In this document: one piece after another, positions 1 to 7,735 of the stretch | Layout: every line of letters begins with the position of its first letter | Numbering within the stretch: position 1 is the first letter of the stretch | NCBI GenBank assembly: GCA_035638255.1 | Contig: DASRAJ010000133.1 | Coordinates: 1-64,000 of the forward strand | Reading direction: 5' to 3' | Length of the DNA: 64,000 nucleotides | Origin: DASRAJ01 sp035638255 | GTDB lineage: Bacteria > Bacteroidota > Bacteroidia > Chitinophagales > UBA10324 | Translations under genes and position numbers: made by a program | The notes under the pieces: generated by a model | Told to the model about the DNA's origin: nothing | What the model saw: the letters and a program-made list of their open reading frames with translations, nothing else | Databases searched by the model: none

Positions 1-203
1 TAGCTGACACCTGCTAAAATGTATCCCCGATCAGAAGTTTGCGAAAAAGGAATTTCTTTATGTTCATAATTAAGACAATCCCATGCTGTTCCTCCGTACC
101 TCATGTCCCATTGCTTCAACAAAGGAATTTGTCCGAAGGACCCATTAGGAGAGAAAAGAGAAAAATTGGAAATGAATAGCAGTAGGAATAAAAATTTTTT
201 CAT
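1..203 (-). CDS. GGYILGG-type propeller protein, 5' end only (cut by window start)
   Basis: Reading the minus strand from the ATG at 203 gives 67 codons without a stop, running off the window. A signal peptide (MKKFLFLLLFISNFSLFS) is followed by the family start LLKQWDMRYGGTAWD and the beginning of the first propeller unit (DRGYILAG). This matches the N-termini of the genes at 4364, 31685 and 35578. Between signal peptide and mature start there is an extra stretch PNGSFGQ, absent in those relatives, which is encoded by a short palindromic element (132-150) inserted in frame. It is the most downstream array gene in this window. Confidence is high for the family and the start; the rest of the gene cannot be seen. 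Confidence 0.8.
   Translation of the reverse strand, partial: MKKFLFLLLFISNFSLFSPNGSFGQIPLLKQWDMRYGGTAWDCLNYEHKEIPFSQTSDRGYILAGVS
132..150. repeat. Short palindromic element type 2, in frame at a signal-peptide junction
   Basis: A degenerate copy of the 20-bp near-palindrome consensus TCCGAAKGGASTCCWTCGGA. It encodes extra residues between the signal peptide and the first propeller unit of the partial gene 1-203. Relatives go directly from signal peptide to NPLVKQWD. Confidence 0.5.
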
Positions 204-499
204 CGTAACGAAATTAACATTGGATAAAAGAATAAGATAAAGGGAAGCTACTCTTCTTTTCTGGTCACAAGGAGCAATGTCATTAAATGTAAGGATTCGT
301 TTCTAAAAAATAACATTGCTTCATAAGGAGACGTAAAAGTAGAGATTCATGGTAGAGCTATCCAATAATACTTTGGAAATTCTTACGTACTCAATTAGTC
401 ATCAATTTCTTTCACGAAACCAAAAACAAGAATGAACAGAAGCATGACAAAAAAAACATCAGCAATAGAGGATACAGGAAAGGTCTTAAATATAGGATC
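204..499. other. Intergenic stretch without recognisable gene
   Basis: AT-rich sequence between the remnant pseudogene (500-919) and the partial first gene. No open frame with family similarity, RNA gene or clear promoter box was seen. Confidence 0.5.
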
Positions 500-919
500 C
501 TACAATCGGTCTCCAATCAAAATTTTCTTCCTCAAAAATTCATTCTCTGTTTTTATTTGCCATTGAGCAATTCAACAATGAAATTTCCATCAGAAGGATT
601 GGGATAGACGGAAATGTTTGCATCACCCATCAACGTTCCCGGAGTGTATGATGTAACCCTCATCACCACCAATGCAAACGGGAATGATACACTCACGCTG
701 CATAATTATATAACTGTATATGCTACCCCGCCATTTCCAGTCGCTGATTCCGGATTCTGAAGATCCTCCCAAAATATATCCTCCGTCAGTGGTTTGCAGA
801 ATGGAGTAAAGTCTATCATCATCAGTTCCCCCAAACCGATAATCCCACTGCTTCACCAAAGGATTTTGTGCGAAGGAAAAATGAGAGATGAAAAGCAACG
901 CAGGTAAAAAATATTTCAT
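500..919 (-). pseudogene. Rearranged remnant of a GGYILGG-type T9SS protein with an inverted PKD fragment
   Basis: The minus strand from 919 encodes a signal peptide and the first propeller unit (NPLVKQWDYRFGG, then GGYILGGSSESGIS). It breaks at about 742. Bases 632-742 then carry the end of the PKD domain on the opposite (plus) strand, readable as NVPGVYDVTLITT and DTLTLHNYITVYATPPFP. From 631 downward the minus strand resumes with the sorting-domain start (ANISVYPNPSDGNFIVELLN). A deletion then joins it out of frame to the terminal tail (KTENEFLRKKILI). The body of the propeller, the Ig-like domain and most of the sorting domain are missing. It cannot make a normal product. The inverted piece, deletion and frame change are seen directly; their order of origin is inferred. 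Confidence 0.85.
632..742 (+). pseudogene. Inverted PKD-domain fragment inside the remnant
   Basis: This segment of about 110 bp translates on the plus strand to the C-terminal part of the array's PKD domain, ending TPPFPV. Every other array copy of this segment lies on the minus strand. It is flanked on both sides by minus-strand array sequence, so it is an internal inversion or an inverted templated insertion. Confidence 0.85.
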
Positions 920-1036
920 AAAGTATTTGCTCAGTGAAGATACATTCTTTCTTAAAGGGCTTGCTGCCCTCCTAACCTCCTCCCGCTTTCAGCGAGACAA
1001 GTGCAAAAGGACGAGATATTTTTTTGAGGACTGCGT

Positions 1037-1340
1037 TTAGAATTTCTTTCTTCGTTTCAGCCAGCGTTCGGGGTCGCGGCTGGTATGATAAATACCAATC
1101 ACAATTATTTCTTTTCCTTCGATAATAAAATGGATTCCATAGGGGAAACGATTCGTGAATGCAATTCGCACATCATCATATCTTATTTGAAACCTTCAGG
1201 GCTTCTTTGGTAAGTGAAAGTGCGGCATCAACACTTAATTCCAATTCATTACTGAGACCACTCCGTTGCTCTTCATACCAAATCATTGCATCGAGCAAAT
1301 CCAGTTCTGCGAATTCAGAAATGCGAAGCCGGTACTTCAT
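1037..1340 (-). pseudogene. ParE/RelE-like toxin, frameshifted
   Basis: Starting at ATG 1340, the frame reads MKYRLRISEFAELDLLDA, IWYEEQRSGLSNEL and LTKEALK, typical of the N-terminal two helices of ParE/RelE toxins, and then stops early at about 1176. The missing C-terminal half is present in another frame: RYDDVRIAFTNRFPYGIHF, then IIVIGIYHTSRDPERW, ending KKF at 1037. Removing one base near 1190 (a GG run) joins the two parts into a toxin of about 100 residues, the usual family length. It overlaps the antitoxin stop through ATGA. Members of this family cut mRNA or inhibit gyrase. As sequenced the product would be truncated and probably inactive, unless the extra base is a sequencing error. 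Confidence 0.75.
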
Positions 1341-1545
1341 AACCGCGAACGAATTCTCTTTCGAACTTCTTCCCAGCTTGACAAGGAAACTTCGCCGCGT
1401 CTGATTGCTCAATTCTTCGTCGCGACTCAGCGATATGTGAGTCGGGTATGTCAATATCACTTGGATTGATGCTGTCCCATACTTTTTCAACCAAAAGAAT
1501 TTTTTCAGATGGGCTTAACTTCAGTAGTTCATCTATAGAGATCAT
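1337..1545 (-). pseudogene. Addiction-module antitoxin (TIGR02574-like), frameshifted
   Basis: From ATG 1545 the product reads MISIDELLKLSPSEKILLVE and WDSINPSDIDIPDSH, the hallmark start of the small 'addiction module component' antitoxins paired with ParE/RelE toxins. The family's C-terminal motif is SWEEVRKRI. It is not in this frame but appears in the -1 frame just downstream, where the gene would end as SSWEEVRKRIRSRL with a TGA overlapping the toxin ATG (ATGA). Adding one base near 1380 restores a normal antitoxin of about 69 residues. Without it the frame reads on through the toxin start to 1315 with an unrelated tail. Both partners of this pair therefore carry a single-base indel. Confidence 0.75.
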
Positions 1546-1597
1546 GAGGTAAAACTAAGAATTCAGGATAACAACAATTCAACGGATGTAAGTGAGG

Positions 1598-1695
1598 TTA
1601 TTCGGCAATCACAATTTTCTTCCTTAAAAATTCTGTCTCAGTTTTTATCCCGATAAAAAAAATACGGTGTGCAACATCAGCCAGGTCAATTTCTC
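1598..1695 (-). pseudogene. Orphan T9SS sorting-domain tail
   Basis: The minus strand encodes the last ~30 residues of an array protein (IDLADVAHRIFFIGIK, then EFLRKKIVIAE and stop) with no gene body attached. It is a leftover of a deleted or recombined array gene. Immediately upstream is a 20-codon open frame (start 1759) that overlaps the end of the DUF433 gene and runs into the remnant; it has no recognisable similarity. Confidence 0.75.
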
Positions 1696-1751
1696 ATCAG
1701 CTTCGCGAGGTAAATAATTTTTTTTCATCTGGGTTCAGTGTAATCAAATGT

Positions 1752-1970
1752 TCATACATCTACAAGGGTTTGCGCAGCGAACTCAAGAACGGACTCAACT
1801 TGTTCTTTACTCACTCCGGGAAACCATTCGATGAAATCATTCACCGATGCCCCGTCTTCCAGATTTTCAAAAAGTGCAGTTACAGGTACTCGCGTTCCTT
1901 TGAAGACCCATGCGCCACTTACCCTTTCAGGATTGCGCTCTACTGCAGAACATGTTGACCAGTCAAACAT
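1752..1970 (-). CDS. DUF433 domain protein (antitoxin-like)
   Basis: A protein of 72 residues from ATG 1970. The longer frame to 2060 adds an N-terminus without family similarity. It reads RVSGAWVFKGTRVPVTALFE, then FIEWFPGVSKEQVESVLEF, the typical DUF433 helix-turn-helix-like core (GTRxPV, then FPxVSxEQ). DUF433 proteins are usually antitoxins or DNA-binding partners of PIN-like DUF5615 toxins. No such partner follows: the gene ends against an orphan sorting-domain tail, so a toxin may have been lost. It lies among other toxin-antitoxin genes at the decayed left end of the array. Family assignment is confident; antitoxin activity is inferred. Confidence 0.75.
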   Translation of the reverse strand: MFDWSTCSAVERNPERVSGAWVFKGTRVPVTALFENLEDGASVNDFIEWFPGVSKEQVESVLEFAAQTLVDV

Positions 1971-2042
1971 AATTCGAAATTGGATTTTGGATTGAATAGC
2001 ATTTTCAAAAGTACACAAAATGGTTTTTGATTTCCTTTGAAC

Positions 2043-2197
2043 CTTAATTCCGCAAGTCAAAACTGTTTGCCACGAATTTCACGAATGAACACAAAAAAAA
2101 ATTGCTCATAAATTTTTCACTTAACTCAAACACCACACTGATTTTGTTTTGCTTAGTGAAAATTCGTGTAATTCGTGGCAACTTACGGAATCAATGG
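2043..2197. repeat. Inverted-repeat (MITE-like) intergenic element
   Basis: The left arm (about 2043-2087) and right arm (about 2161-2197) are imperfect reverse complements sharing ATTCCGYAAGT, TGCCACGAATT and CACGAAT, with a 7-base indel. The inner part (TTTTTCACTTAA against TTAGTGAAAAT) also pairs, so the whole stretch can fold into one long hairpin. A partial copy of the arm (TTAATTCCGCAAGTCAC) recurs near 51,363. It could terminate transcription or be a miniature non-coding repeat. Confidence 0.55.
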
Positions 2198-2225
2198 TTG
2201 AAAGAAATTCTTCATTGGGAAGCAA

Positions 2226-4328
2226 TCAATGAGTAATCAGAATCTTTTTTAGAACTAAAATCTTCTGAGATTTTATCCCGATGAAATAAATGCCGCTGGC
2301 AAAGTCGCTCAAATCAACTTCCTTTTTGTTCGAATGGACTCCTTCGGAGAAATCATCAGCATTAATCCCGATGGATCGGGATTCTTCAAAAGAAAAAACT
2401 TTTTGTCCCAGAGTATTCAAAACATAAATTGAAACTTCATCAGCGATAAAGCCACCTGATAATTCAATCACGAAACTTCCCGAAGAAGGATTGGGATAAA
2501 TAGAAATATTCGCATCACTCACTTCATCAATGCCGCTGATAGTAACTTTTATGGAAGCAGAATTTACACAGCCATTAGAATCACTCACAACAACAGTGTA
2601 GTATCCGCTTTGCAAAATGGTGTATGATTGGTTGGTTGCTCCGGGAATATCTATTGAATTGAGTTGCCACTGATATGCTGTTGCAGAAGTTGATGTGAGC
2701 GTGTAACCAACTTGTGTGATGACAGGAAATGGCGGAGTTGCATTTACAGTGATGTAATCATTCAGCGTGAGCGTATCGGTTCCGTTTGCACTTGTAGTGA
2801 TAAGCGTCACATCATAAACTCCGGGAACATCGTAACAGATGTTCACAGGATTTGGGTCGGTAGAAGATGAAGGGTCACCTCCCGGAAAATTCCATTGCCA
2901 GCTTACAGGGTTTCCGGTGCTGAGATCGAAATAGTCAATACAAAATTTTTCGCAGAGAATTGTATCCGATGATGACAGATTTGAATGGACAAAATTATTT
3001 TGGTTGCATGCAGTGCAAGTGGTGTCAGGAACAAACCGCCAGAGATCATTATAGCTGTTGCTTGAGATAACAAAACCACCGAAAAGAAATAAGTCACCGT
3101 TGTTGTTTCGCCAGCTCACTACACCTGCGCGTGCGCCGGGATGATTAGTGGGAGCCGAAACTCCAATGGTGCCAAAGTCAGGATTGGCATTGGGCAATGA
3201 ATCACCATTTGCCAACGTCCATTCAAGTGTGACCGGATCAAAATTCCACAGGTCATTATATTTAAGTGTTAAAGACCAGAGCCCACCGTACATCCAGAAT
3301 TTACCACAGGCATCTTTCCAGCGTGCGCGGTTTTCCCAGCGTCCTGCCGGAATATTATCTACTGATGGGCTGCACAATGAACCGTAATGGCCGGGATCAC
3401 TTAATACATTGGTGCCACTCATCCACGTCCAGTTATTGGTAGCGGGATTGTACATCCACATGTCATTAAATGTATTATAACTCAATCCGCCAAAGAGCCA
3501 GAAGTTTCCGGAGTTGTCTTTCCATGAGCAATATGCATCGCGTGCTCCCGGAACATTGGAAGGATCAGTAACTCCTTTTACACCATAGCTTCCCGGCGCA
3601 TTGGCAACATTAGAACCGCTCATCCACGTCCATTCATTGGTGATGATGTCGTACTTCCACAAATCATTCAATTGTGCTCCGGTTTGTTTATAGCCACCGA
3701 ATATCCAGAGGTTTCCGAGTGAATCAACCCACGTGGCACTCGACTCACAACGGCTTCCGGGTGTGTTTGTTGGTGAAGGAATTCCTTGCGTTCCATAGAT
3801 TGCCGGAACATTCGTTGCTGATGAGCCACTCATCCATGTCCACATATTTGTAGCGATATTATACTTCCATAAGTCACATTTATAAAAGACATCAGGGGCG
3901 CCTCCATACAACCAGAGGTCGCCATCAGCGCCCACCCATGTGGCAGCACCATATCCGCGTGCAGGAGGATGATTACTCATTGCAGGAACACCAAGCGTTC
4001 CGAAACTTCCGGCATCGTTATATATTCCGGTTCCTTTCATCCAGGTCCAGTTATTAGTTGCAGGATTGTATTTCCATAAGACATCATTCTGAGCAGTGGT
4101 GCCGCCAAAGAGCCAGAAGTTTCCATCGAGGTCTGTCCATTCTGCTCCCTCATAAGTAGCACCCGGAGTGTTAGCAGTGGCTTCTACACCCTGTGTTCCC
4201 AACACCCCCAACGCAGCGGCAGTGTTAGATCCTTTCATCCACGTCCATTCCCCTTGCTGAGCATTTGATGGGAAAGAAATAAGATTTAAGACGTAAGAAA
4301 TAAGACAAGAGAAGAGCAGGTTTTTCAT
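2226..4328 (-). CDS. Trp-rich Kelch propeller, PKD, Ig-like, T9SS type A sorting domain protein
   Basis: 700 residues. Layout, which serves as reference for this family: signal peptide 1-24; six Kelch-like units about 26-435, each built as (E/N)WTWM.G, YG..GV, NxPGxR and FW(L/M)(F/Y)GG..NDLWKY; a Cys-rich joint (VPDTTCTAC); PKD domain about 460-540 (CEKFC, WNFPGGDPSSST, NICYDVPGVYDVTL); Ig-like domain about 545-605 (YQWQLNSIDIPGATNQSY); sorting domain about 610-700 starting ISIYPNPSSGSF and ending KKILITH. Exported by the Sec system, then through the T9SS to the surface or medium; a ligand or adhesive role is inferred from the propeller only. The sorting-domain linker contains two in-frame palindromic insertions (SRSIGI and DFSEGVHS). 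It follows the gene at 4364 after 35 bp. Confidence 0.85.
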   Translation of the reverse strand: MKNLLFSCLISYVLNLISFPSNAQQGEWTWMKGSNTAAALGVLGTQGVEATANTPGATYEGAEWTDLDGNFWLFGGTTAQNDVLWKYNPATNNWTWMKGTGIYNDAGSFGTLGVPAMSNHPPARGYGAATWVGADGDLWLYGGAPDVFYKCDLWKYNIATNMWTWMSGSSATNVPAIYGTQGIPSPTNTPGSRCESSATWVDSLGNLWIFGGYKQTGAQLNDLWKYDIITNEWTWMSGSNVANAPGSYGVKGVTDPSNVPGARDAYCSWKDNSGNFWLFGGLSYNTFNDMWMYNPATNNWTWMSGTNVLSDPGHYGSLCSPSVDNIPAGRWENRARWKDACGKFWMYGGLWSLTLKYNDLWNFDPVTLEWTLANGDSLPNANPDFGTIGVSAPTNHPGARAGVVSWRNNNGDLFLFGGFVISSNSYNDLWRFVPDTTCTACNQNNFVHSNLSSSDTILCEKFCIDYFDLSTGNPVSWQWNFPGGDPSSSTDPNPVNICYDVPGVYDVTLITTSANGTDTLTLNDYITVNATPPFPVITQVGYTLTSTSATAYQWQLNSIDIPGATNQSYTILQSGYYTVVVSDSNGCVNSASIKVTISGIDEVSDANISIYPNPSSGSFVIELSGGFIADEVSIYVLNTLGQKVFSFEESRSIGINADDFSEGVHSNKKEVDLSDFASGIYFIGIKSQKILVLKKILITH
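2329..2382. repeat. Adjacent short palindromic elements (types 2 and 1) inside a coding sequence
   Basis: Type 2 at 2329-2350 (TTCGAATGGACTCCTTCGG) and type 1 at 2366-2381 (TCCCGATGGATCGGGA) lie in the sorting-domain linker of the 2226 gene. They encode residues DFSEGVHS and SRSIG that most paralogs lack. Confidence 0.65.
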
Positions 4329-4363
4329 TGGGATCTGATTTTTGAATGATCGTTATTCACTCA

Positions 4364-6991
4364 TCAATGAGACACTATAATTTTCTTTCTGAGAAAAATG
4401 TTTTGAGATTTTATTTCGATGAAGTAAACACCACTTGCTGTATCATGAAGATCAATTTCTTTCTTCCAGTTTGATGAAGAGATTTTTTCTCGGGAAGAAA
4501 AAACTTTTTGCCCAAGCATATTCACCACCTCAATAGAAACTTCACCGCAGTTTTCTGATTGCAATAACTCAATGGTGAAATTTCCTGAAGAGGGATTGGG
4601 ATAGATGGAAATGCCTCCATCACCACTCACATCATTCACTCCTGAAATCAAAACATAAGTGGTGGCAGAATTTTTACAACTGTTTGTATCGCCAACCACC
4701 ACGGTGTAGTAACCTGTTTGCAAAATGGCGTATGACTGATTGGTGGCACCGGGAATATCAACAGCATTCAATTGCCATTGATAAGAAGTTGCCGCACTCG
4801 ATGTGAGCGTGTAACCAACTTGCGTGATGGTTGGTATTGGCGGAGTAGGGTAGACAGTGATGTAGTTGTGCAGCGTGAGTGTATCACTTCCATTTGCATT
4901 GGTGGTGATGAGTGTTACATCATACACTCCGGGAACATCGTAGCAAATGTTTACCGGATTTTGTTCAGAGGAAAAAGCAGGATCACCGCCGGAAAAAATC
5001 CATTGCCATGCTGTTGGATTGTTGGTGGATTGATCGAAGAAATCAGTACAGAACTTTTCACAGAGTGTAGTATCAATCGTAGAAAAGTTTGGCGAAGGAA
5101 TAGTATTGACCACGAGCGTATCAGATGAAATGCAACCATTCACATCAATCACCTCAATGGTGAATGTTCCTGTTTGATTGATAAAAAGAGTTTGTGATGT
5201 TGCACCCGGAATTTGGTTACCGTTCAGTGACCATTGATAACTTGCTGCTGCAGGATTGCATGTGAGCAAATTTCCATTCTGTGAAATAGAAACTGCAAGC
5301 GGTGTGAAGATGGTGATGTATGCTGCCTGCAAAAGTGTATCCGATGCAAAGTTTGAAGATGCAATCAGCGTGACATCATACATACCGGTATTTGCATAGC
5401 AGATGTTTGATGGATTTTGTTGTGTTGATGAAGCGGGATTTCCTCCTGTGAAAAACCATTGGTAGGTTGTTGCATTCAATGAAGCATTGGTGAAATCAAA
5501 ACAACTTCCCGGGCAGCCGCTGATGGCGTTGGAGTTGAAGGCGCTTTGCGGAAGATGCTGATAAAGTCCAGTGGTGTCGCAAAACTTGACAATCCAAAAA
5601 TCATAGGTGCTATCAACCCAAGCGGGTTGCGTTTTCTCTCCTCCAATTCCTGCAGTAGTCCAATTTCCAATTGTATAGCAACCTCCATTTGTTTGAATCG
5701 CCAATCCACGAATTGTAAAGTCAGAAGCAAAAATTGTCTTATCCCACTGTTTATTACCAAGTGAATCTATTTTTATAATCCAGGGCTGTGCATAGCCAAG
5801 ATTATTTTCTGTTTTATCTCCACTGCTATCTGAATAAGAAAAACCGCCTAATAGATATCCATCATCATGAGTTTGCTGAATGCTAAAAAGACCATCACCG
5901 GATGTTCCTCCAAAGTCCTTATCCCATTGTATGTTCCATAGAGAATCGAATTTTATAATCCAGTAGTCAGCTGTAAATCCAGTTGTATCCCGGTTAACTT
6001 GAGTTTTATTTCCACTAAGGCCTGAACATGTTTCCCCACCGAAAATATACCCACCGTCCTTTGTCTTTGTAACAGTGGTCGGAATATCGGGTCTAGTGCC
6101 TCCAATATCCTCATCCCATTCATAATTACCAAGTGAGTCTGTTTTTATGATCCAATAATCAATGTCATTTGTTCCCCAAAGTGGTTTTGTTTTGTCGCCA
6201 CTAATTCCATAATCTGTATCACCGATGAAAATGTAACCACCCTCATTCGTCTGTAATATTTCTCTCGATTCATCCATTGATATCGTACCAAAGTCTTTAT
6301 CCCACTCGAAGTTTCCCAATGAATCTATTTTTACAATCCAATAGTCCCAGTTACCCCAGGCTGTTTCAGTTTTATTGCCAGAAATATTGGATTGAGAGGT
6401 GCCAAATATTATATATCCACCATCAAAAGTTTGCTTGATAGCAGTCGGAAAGTCGCCATCTGTTCCTCCAAAATCTTTATCCCACTCGTAGTTTCCTAAT
6501 GAATCTATTTTGACAATCCAATAATCGGAGATACCCCAATTCGGCTCAGTCTTATCGCCTCCTACGCCAGACCACGATTCTCCACCAATAATATATCCTC
6601 CATCTTTAGATTGATCAATCGTGCTAAGAAAGTCATAGTCTGATCCTCCAAAATCTTTATCCCATTCATAGTTGCCGAATGAATCAAGTTTTACAATCCA
6701 ATAATCAGCATGTCCCCAATTGATTTGTGTCTTATCTCCACCGATTCCGGAATAAGATTGCCCACCAAGAATATATCCGCCATCTTTTGTTTGCTGAAAT
6801 ACCGGAAGGTAATCATCTTCCATCCCCCCAAACCGATAATCCCACTCCTTCACTAAAGGATTTTGTGCGAAAGAAAAATGAGAGATGAAAATAAGGAGGA
6901 GAAGCCACACCCCTCTAAATCTCCCAGAAGGGGAGACTTTCTTGCGCACAATTGCTCGCCAAAAAAACAAGTGTGGGTTTTCTCTTTTCAT
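4364..6991 (-). CDS. Seven-unit GGYILGG propeller with two PKD/Ig-like pairs and T9SS sorting domain
   Basis: 875 residues, the longest array member. Seven units of about 60 residues carry GGYI(L/I/F)GG, GDKT, DYWIVK(I/L)DSLGN and WDKDFGG. The seventh is distinct (GGCYTIGN) and its Cys may pair with the following FCDTT. Then come PKD 1 (CPGSCFDF), Ig-like 1 (YQWSLNGNQIPGATSQ), PKD 2 (CEKFCTDFFDQST), Ig-like 2 and the sorting domain (ISIYPNPSSGNFTIELL) ending KKIIVSH. The PKD/Ig pair is therefore duplicated here. The N-terminus is odd: before the hydrophobic signal core (LLLLIFISHFSFAQ) lie about 29 residues including VSPSGRFRGVW, encoded by a palindromic repeat common in Bacteroidota. The natural start may have been displaced by that insertion. 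It begins 8 bp after the HigA-like antitoxin stop. Confidence 0.85.
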   Translation of the reverse strand: MKRENPHLFFWRAIVRKKVSPSGRFRGVWLLLLIFISHFSFAQNPLVKEWDYRFGGMEDDYLPVFQQTKDGGYILGGQSYSGIGGDKTQINWGHADYWIVKLDSFGNYEWDKDFGGSDYDFLSTIDQSKDGGYIIGGESWSGVGGDKTEPNWGISDYWIVKIDSLGNYEWDKDFGGTDGDFPTAIKQTFDGGYIIFGTSQSNISGNKTETAWGNWDYWIVKIDSLGNFEWDKDFGTISMDESREILQTNEGGYIFIGDTDYGISGDKTKPLWGTNDIDYWIIKTDSLGNYEWDEDIGGTRPDIPTTVTKTKDGGYIFGGETCSGLSGNKTQVNRDTTGFTADYWIIKFDSLWNIQWDKDFGGTSGDGLFSIQQTHDDGYLLGGFSYSDSSGDKTENNLGYAQPWIIKIDSLGNKQWDKTIFASDFTIRGLAIQTNGGCYTIGNWTTAGIGGEKTQPAWVDSTYDFWIVKFCDTTGLYQHLPQSAFNSNAISGCPGSCFDFTNASLNATTYQWFFTGGNPASSTQQNPSNICYANTGMYDVTLIASSNFASDTLLQAAYITIFTPLAVSISQNGNLLTCNPAAASYQWSLNGNQIPGATSQTLFINQTGTFTIEVIDVNGCISSDTLVVNTIPSPNFSTIDTTLCEKFCTDFFDQSTNNPTAWQWIFSGGDPAFSSEQNPVNICYDVPGVYDVTLITTNANGSDTLTLHNYITVYPTPPIPTITQVGYTLTSSAATSYQWQLNAVDIPGATNQSYAILQTGYYTVVVGDTNSCKNSATTYVLISGVNDVSGDGGISIYPNPSSGNFTIELLQSENCGEVSIEVVNMLGQKVFSSREKISSSNWKKEIDLHDTASGVYFIEIKSQNIFLRKKIIVSH
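6905..6945. repeat. Palindromic repeat (SPSGRFRG type) at the 5' end of a gene
   Basis: CCCCT...AGGGG arms around CTAAATCTCCCAGA encode SPSGRFRGV on the minus strand, just upstream of the signal-peptide core of the 4364 gene. A related CCCCTAAAGGGG motif lies at about 48,751. Confidence 0.5.
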
Positions 6992-6999
6992 GTAAATCG

Positions 7000-7311
7000 C
7001 TACTTGATGGTCAAAGAAATCTTTTTTCCAAGTCCAATCTCGATAAGGCGATAGAGCGTGGAGAGTTGCAGATCGCTGTTTCCGTTTTCGATGCGAGAGA
7101 TAAAACTTTTGCGTGTTCCTGTTTTGGCTGCAAGATCATCTTGCGTCATTTTATGGCGCTGCCTCTCATCCCTGATGATTTCACCAATGGCAAACGCTTT
7201 TGCTTTAATCTCGAATTCTGTCCGGCGTGTTGTTCCGATTTTTCCGTAACGCCTGTCGAGATGCTCATCGAAGGTAGTTATGTGTTTACTTTTTCTTTTT
7301 CTTGTTTTCAT
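7000..7311 (-). CDS. higA: HigA-like antitoxin, XRE-family helix-turn-helix
   Basis: 103 residues with a helix-turn-helix of the XRE/Cro type at about 42-96 (RDERQRHKMTQDDLAAKTG, then SFISRIENGNSDLQLSTLYR). The N-terminal part is basic. It overlaps the upstream toxin gene by 26 bp, in the toxin-first order typical of HigBA modules. It would bind and neutralise the toxin and repress the pair's own promoter. The array gene at 4364 starts 8 bp after its stop, so the module may drive transcription of downstream array genes. The family assignment is secure; the symbol rests on architecture and order. Confidence 0.8.
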   Translation of the reverse strand: MKTRKRKSKHITTFDEHLDRRYGKIGTTRRTEFEIKAKAFAIGEIIRDERQRHKMTQDDLAAKTGTRKSFISRIENGNSDLQLSTLYRLIEIGLGKKISLTIK

Positions 7312-7663
7312 CTTGCTTCAGTTTTTCTTTTTCTTCATAATAGTTGCGCATGATTTTAAGTGCCCTGTTAATTTCGTCTGCCGGCGTTTTCTGCGACTTC
7401 TTTTGAAACCCATTGAACAGCACGACTAACTTATCCTCATCAAAGCAGCAGAATATCCTGAAAATGTTTCCTCCGAATTCAATCCGGATTTCATATAGGC
7501 CTTCATTGCCTTCAATATGTTTTAAAAATTTTGTCGGGATTCGCTCCGCAACAGTCACTACAAACAAAACATAATCAATCTTCTCTTTTACTTTTTCTGT
7601 CTGCTCATCAAAAAACTCTTTGAAATAATGTTTGTAGTAAATGATTTTCCTTATTGAATCCAC
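7286..7663 (-). CDS. higB: HigB/RelE-type toxin (Gp49-like)
   Basis: 125 residues. The core reads IIYYKHYFKEFFDEQTEKVK, FLKHIEGNEGLYEIRIEFGG and FRIFCCFDEDKLVVLFNGF, then QKTPADEINRAL, matching the phage-derived Gp49-like HigB mRNA interferases (LyElR...RifY, FHGFxKKTQKTPxxEI). The C-terminus is a Lys-rich tail that includes a run of lysines. Such toxins cleave ribosome-bound mRNA. The gene is intact, unlike the ParDE-like pair at 1.0-1.5 kb, and sits between two array genes on the same strand, 72 bp after the stop of the 7736 gene. Confidence 0.85.
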   Translation of the reverse strand: MDSIRKIIYYKHYFKEFFDEQTEKVKEKIDYVLFVVTVAERIPTKFLKHIEGNEGLYEIRIEFGGNIFRIFCCFDEDKLVVLFNGFQKKSQKTPADEINRALKIMRNYYEEKEKLKQDENKKKKK

Positions 7664-7735
7664 AATGCGAAGTTAACTTATAATGGTACAAGAAAAAAGA
7701 AGTAGCTATCGGAGGTACACCCGTTCTTATCGTGG

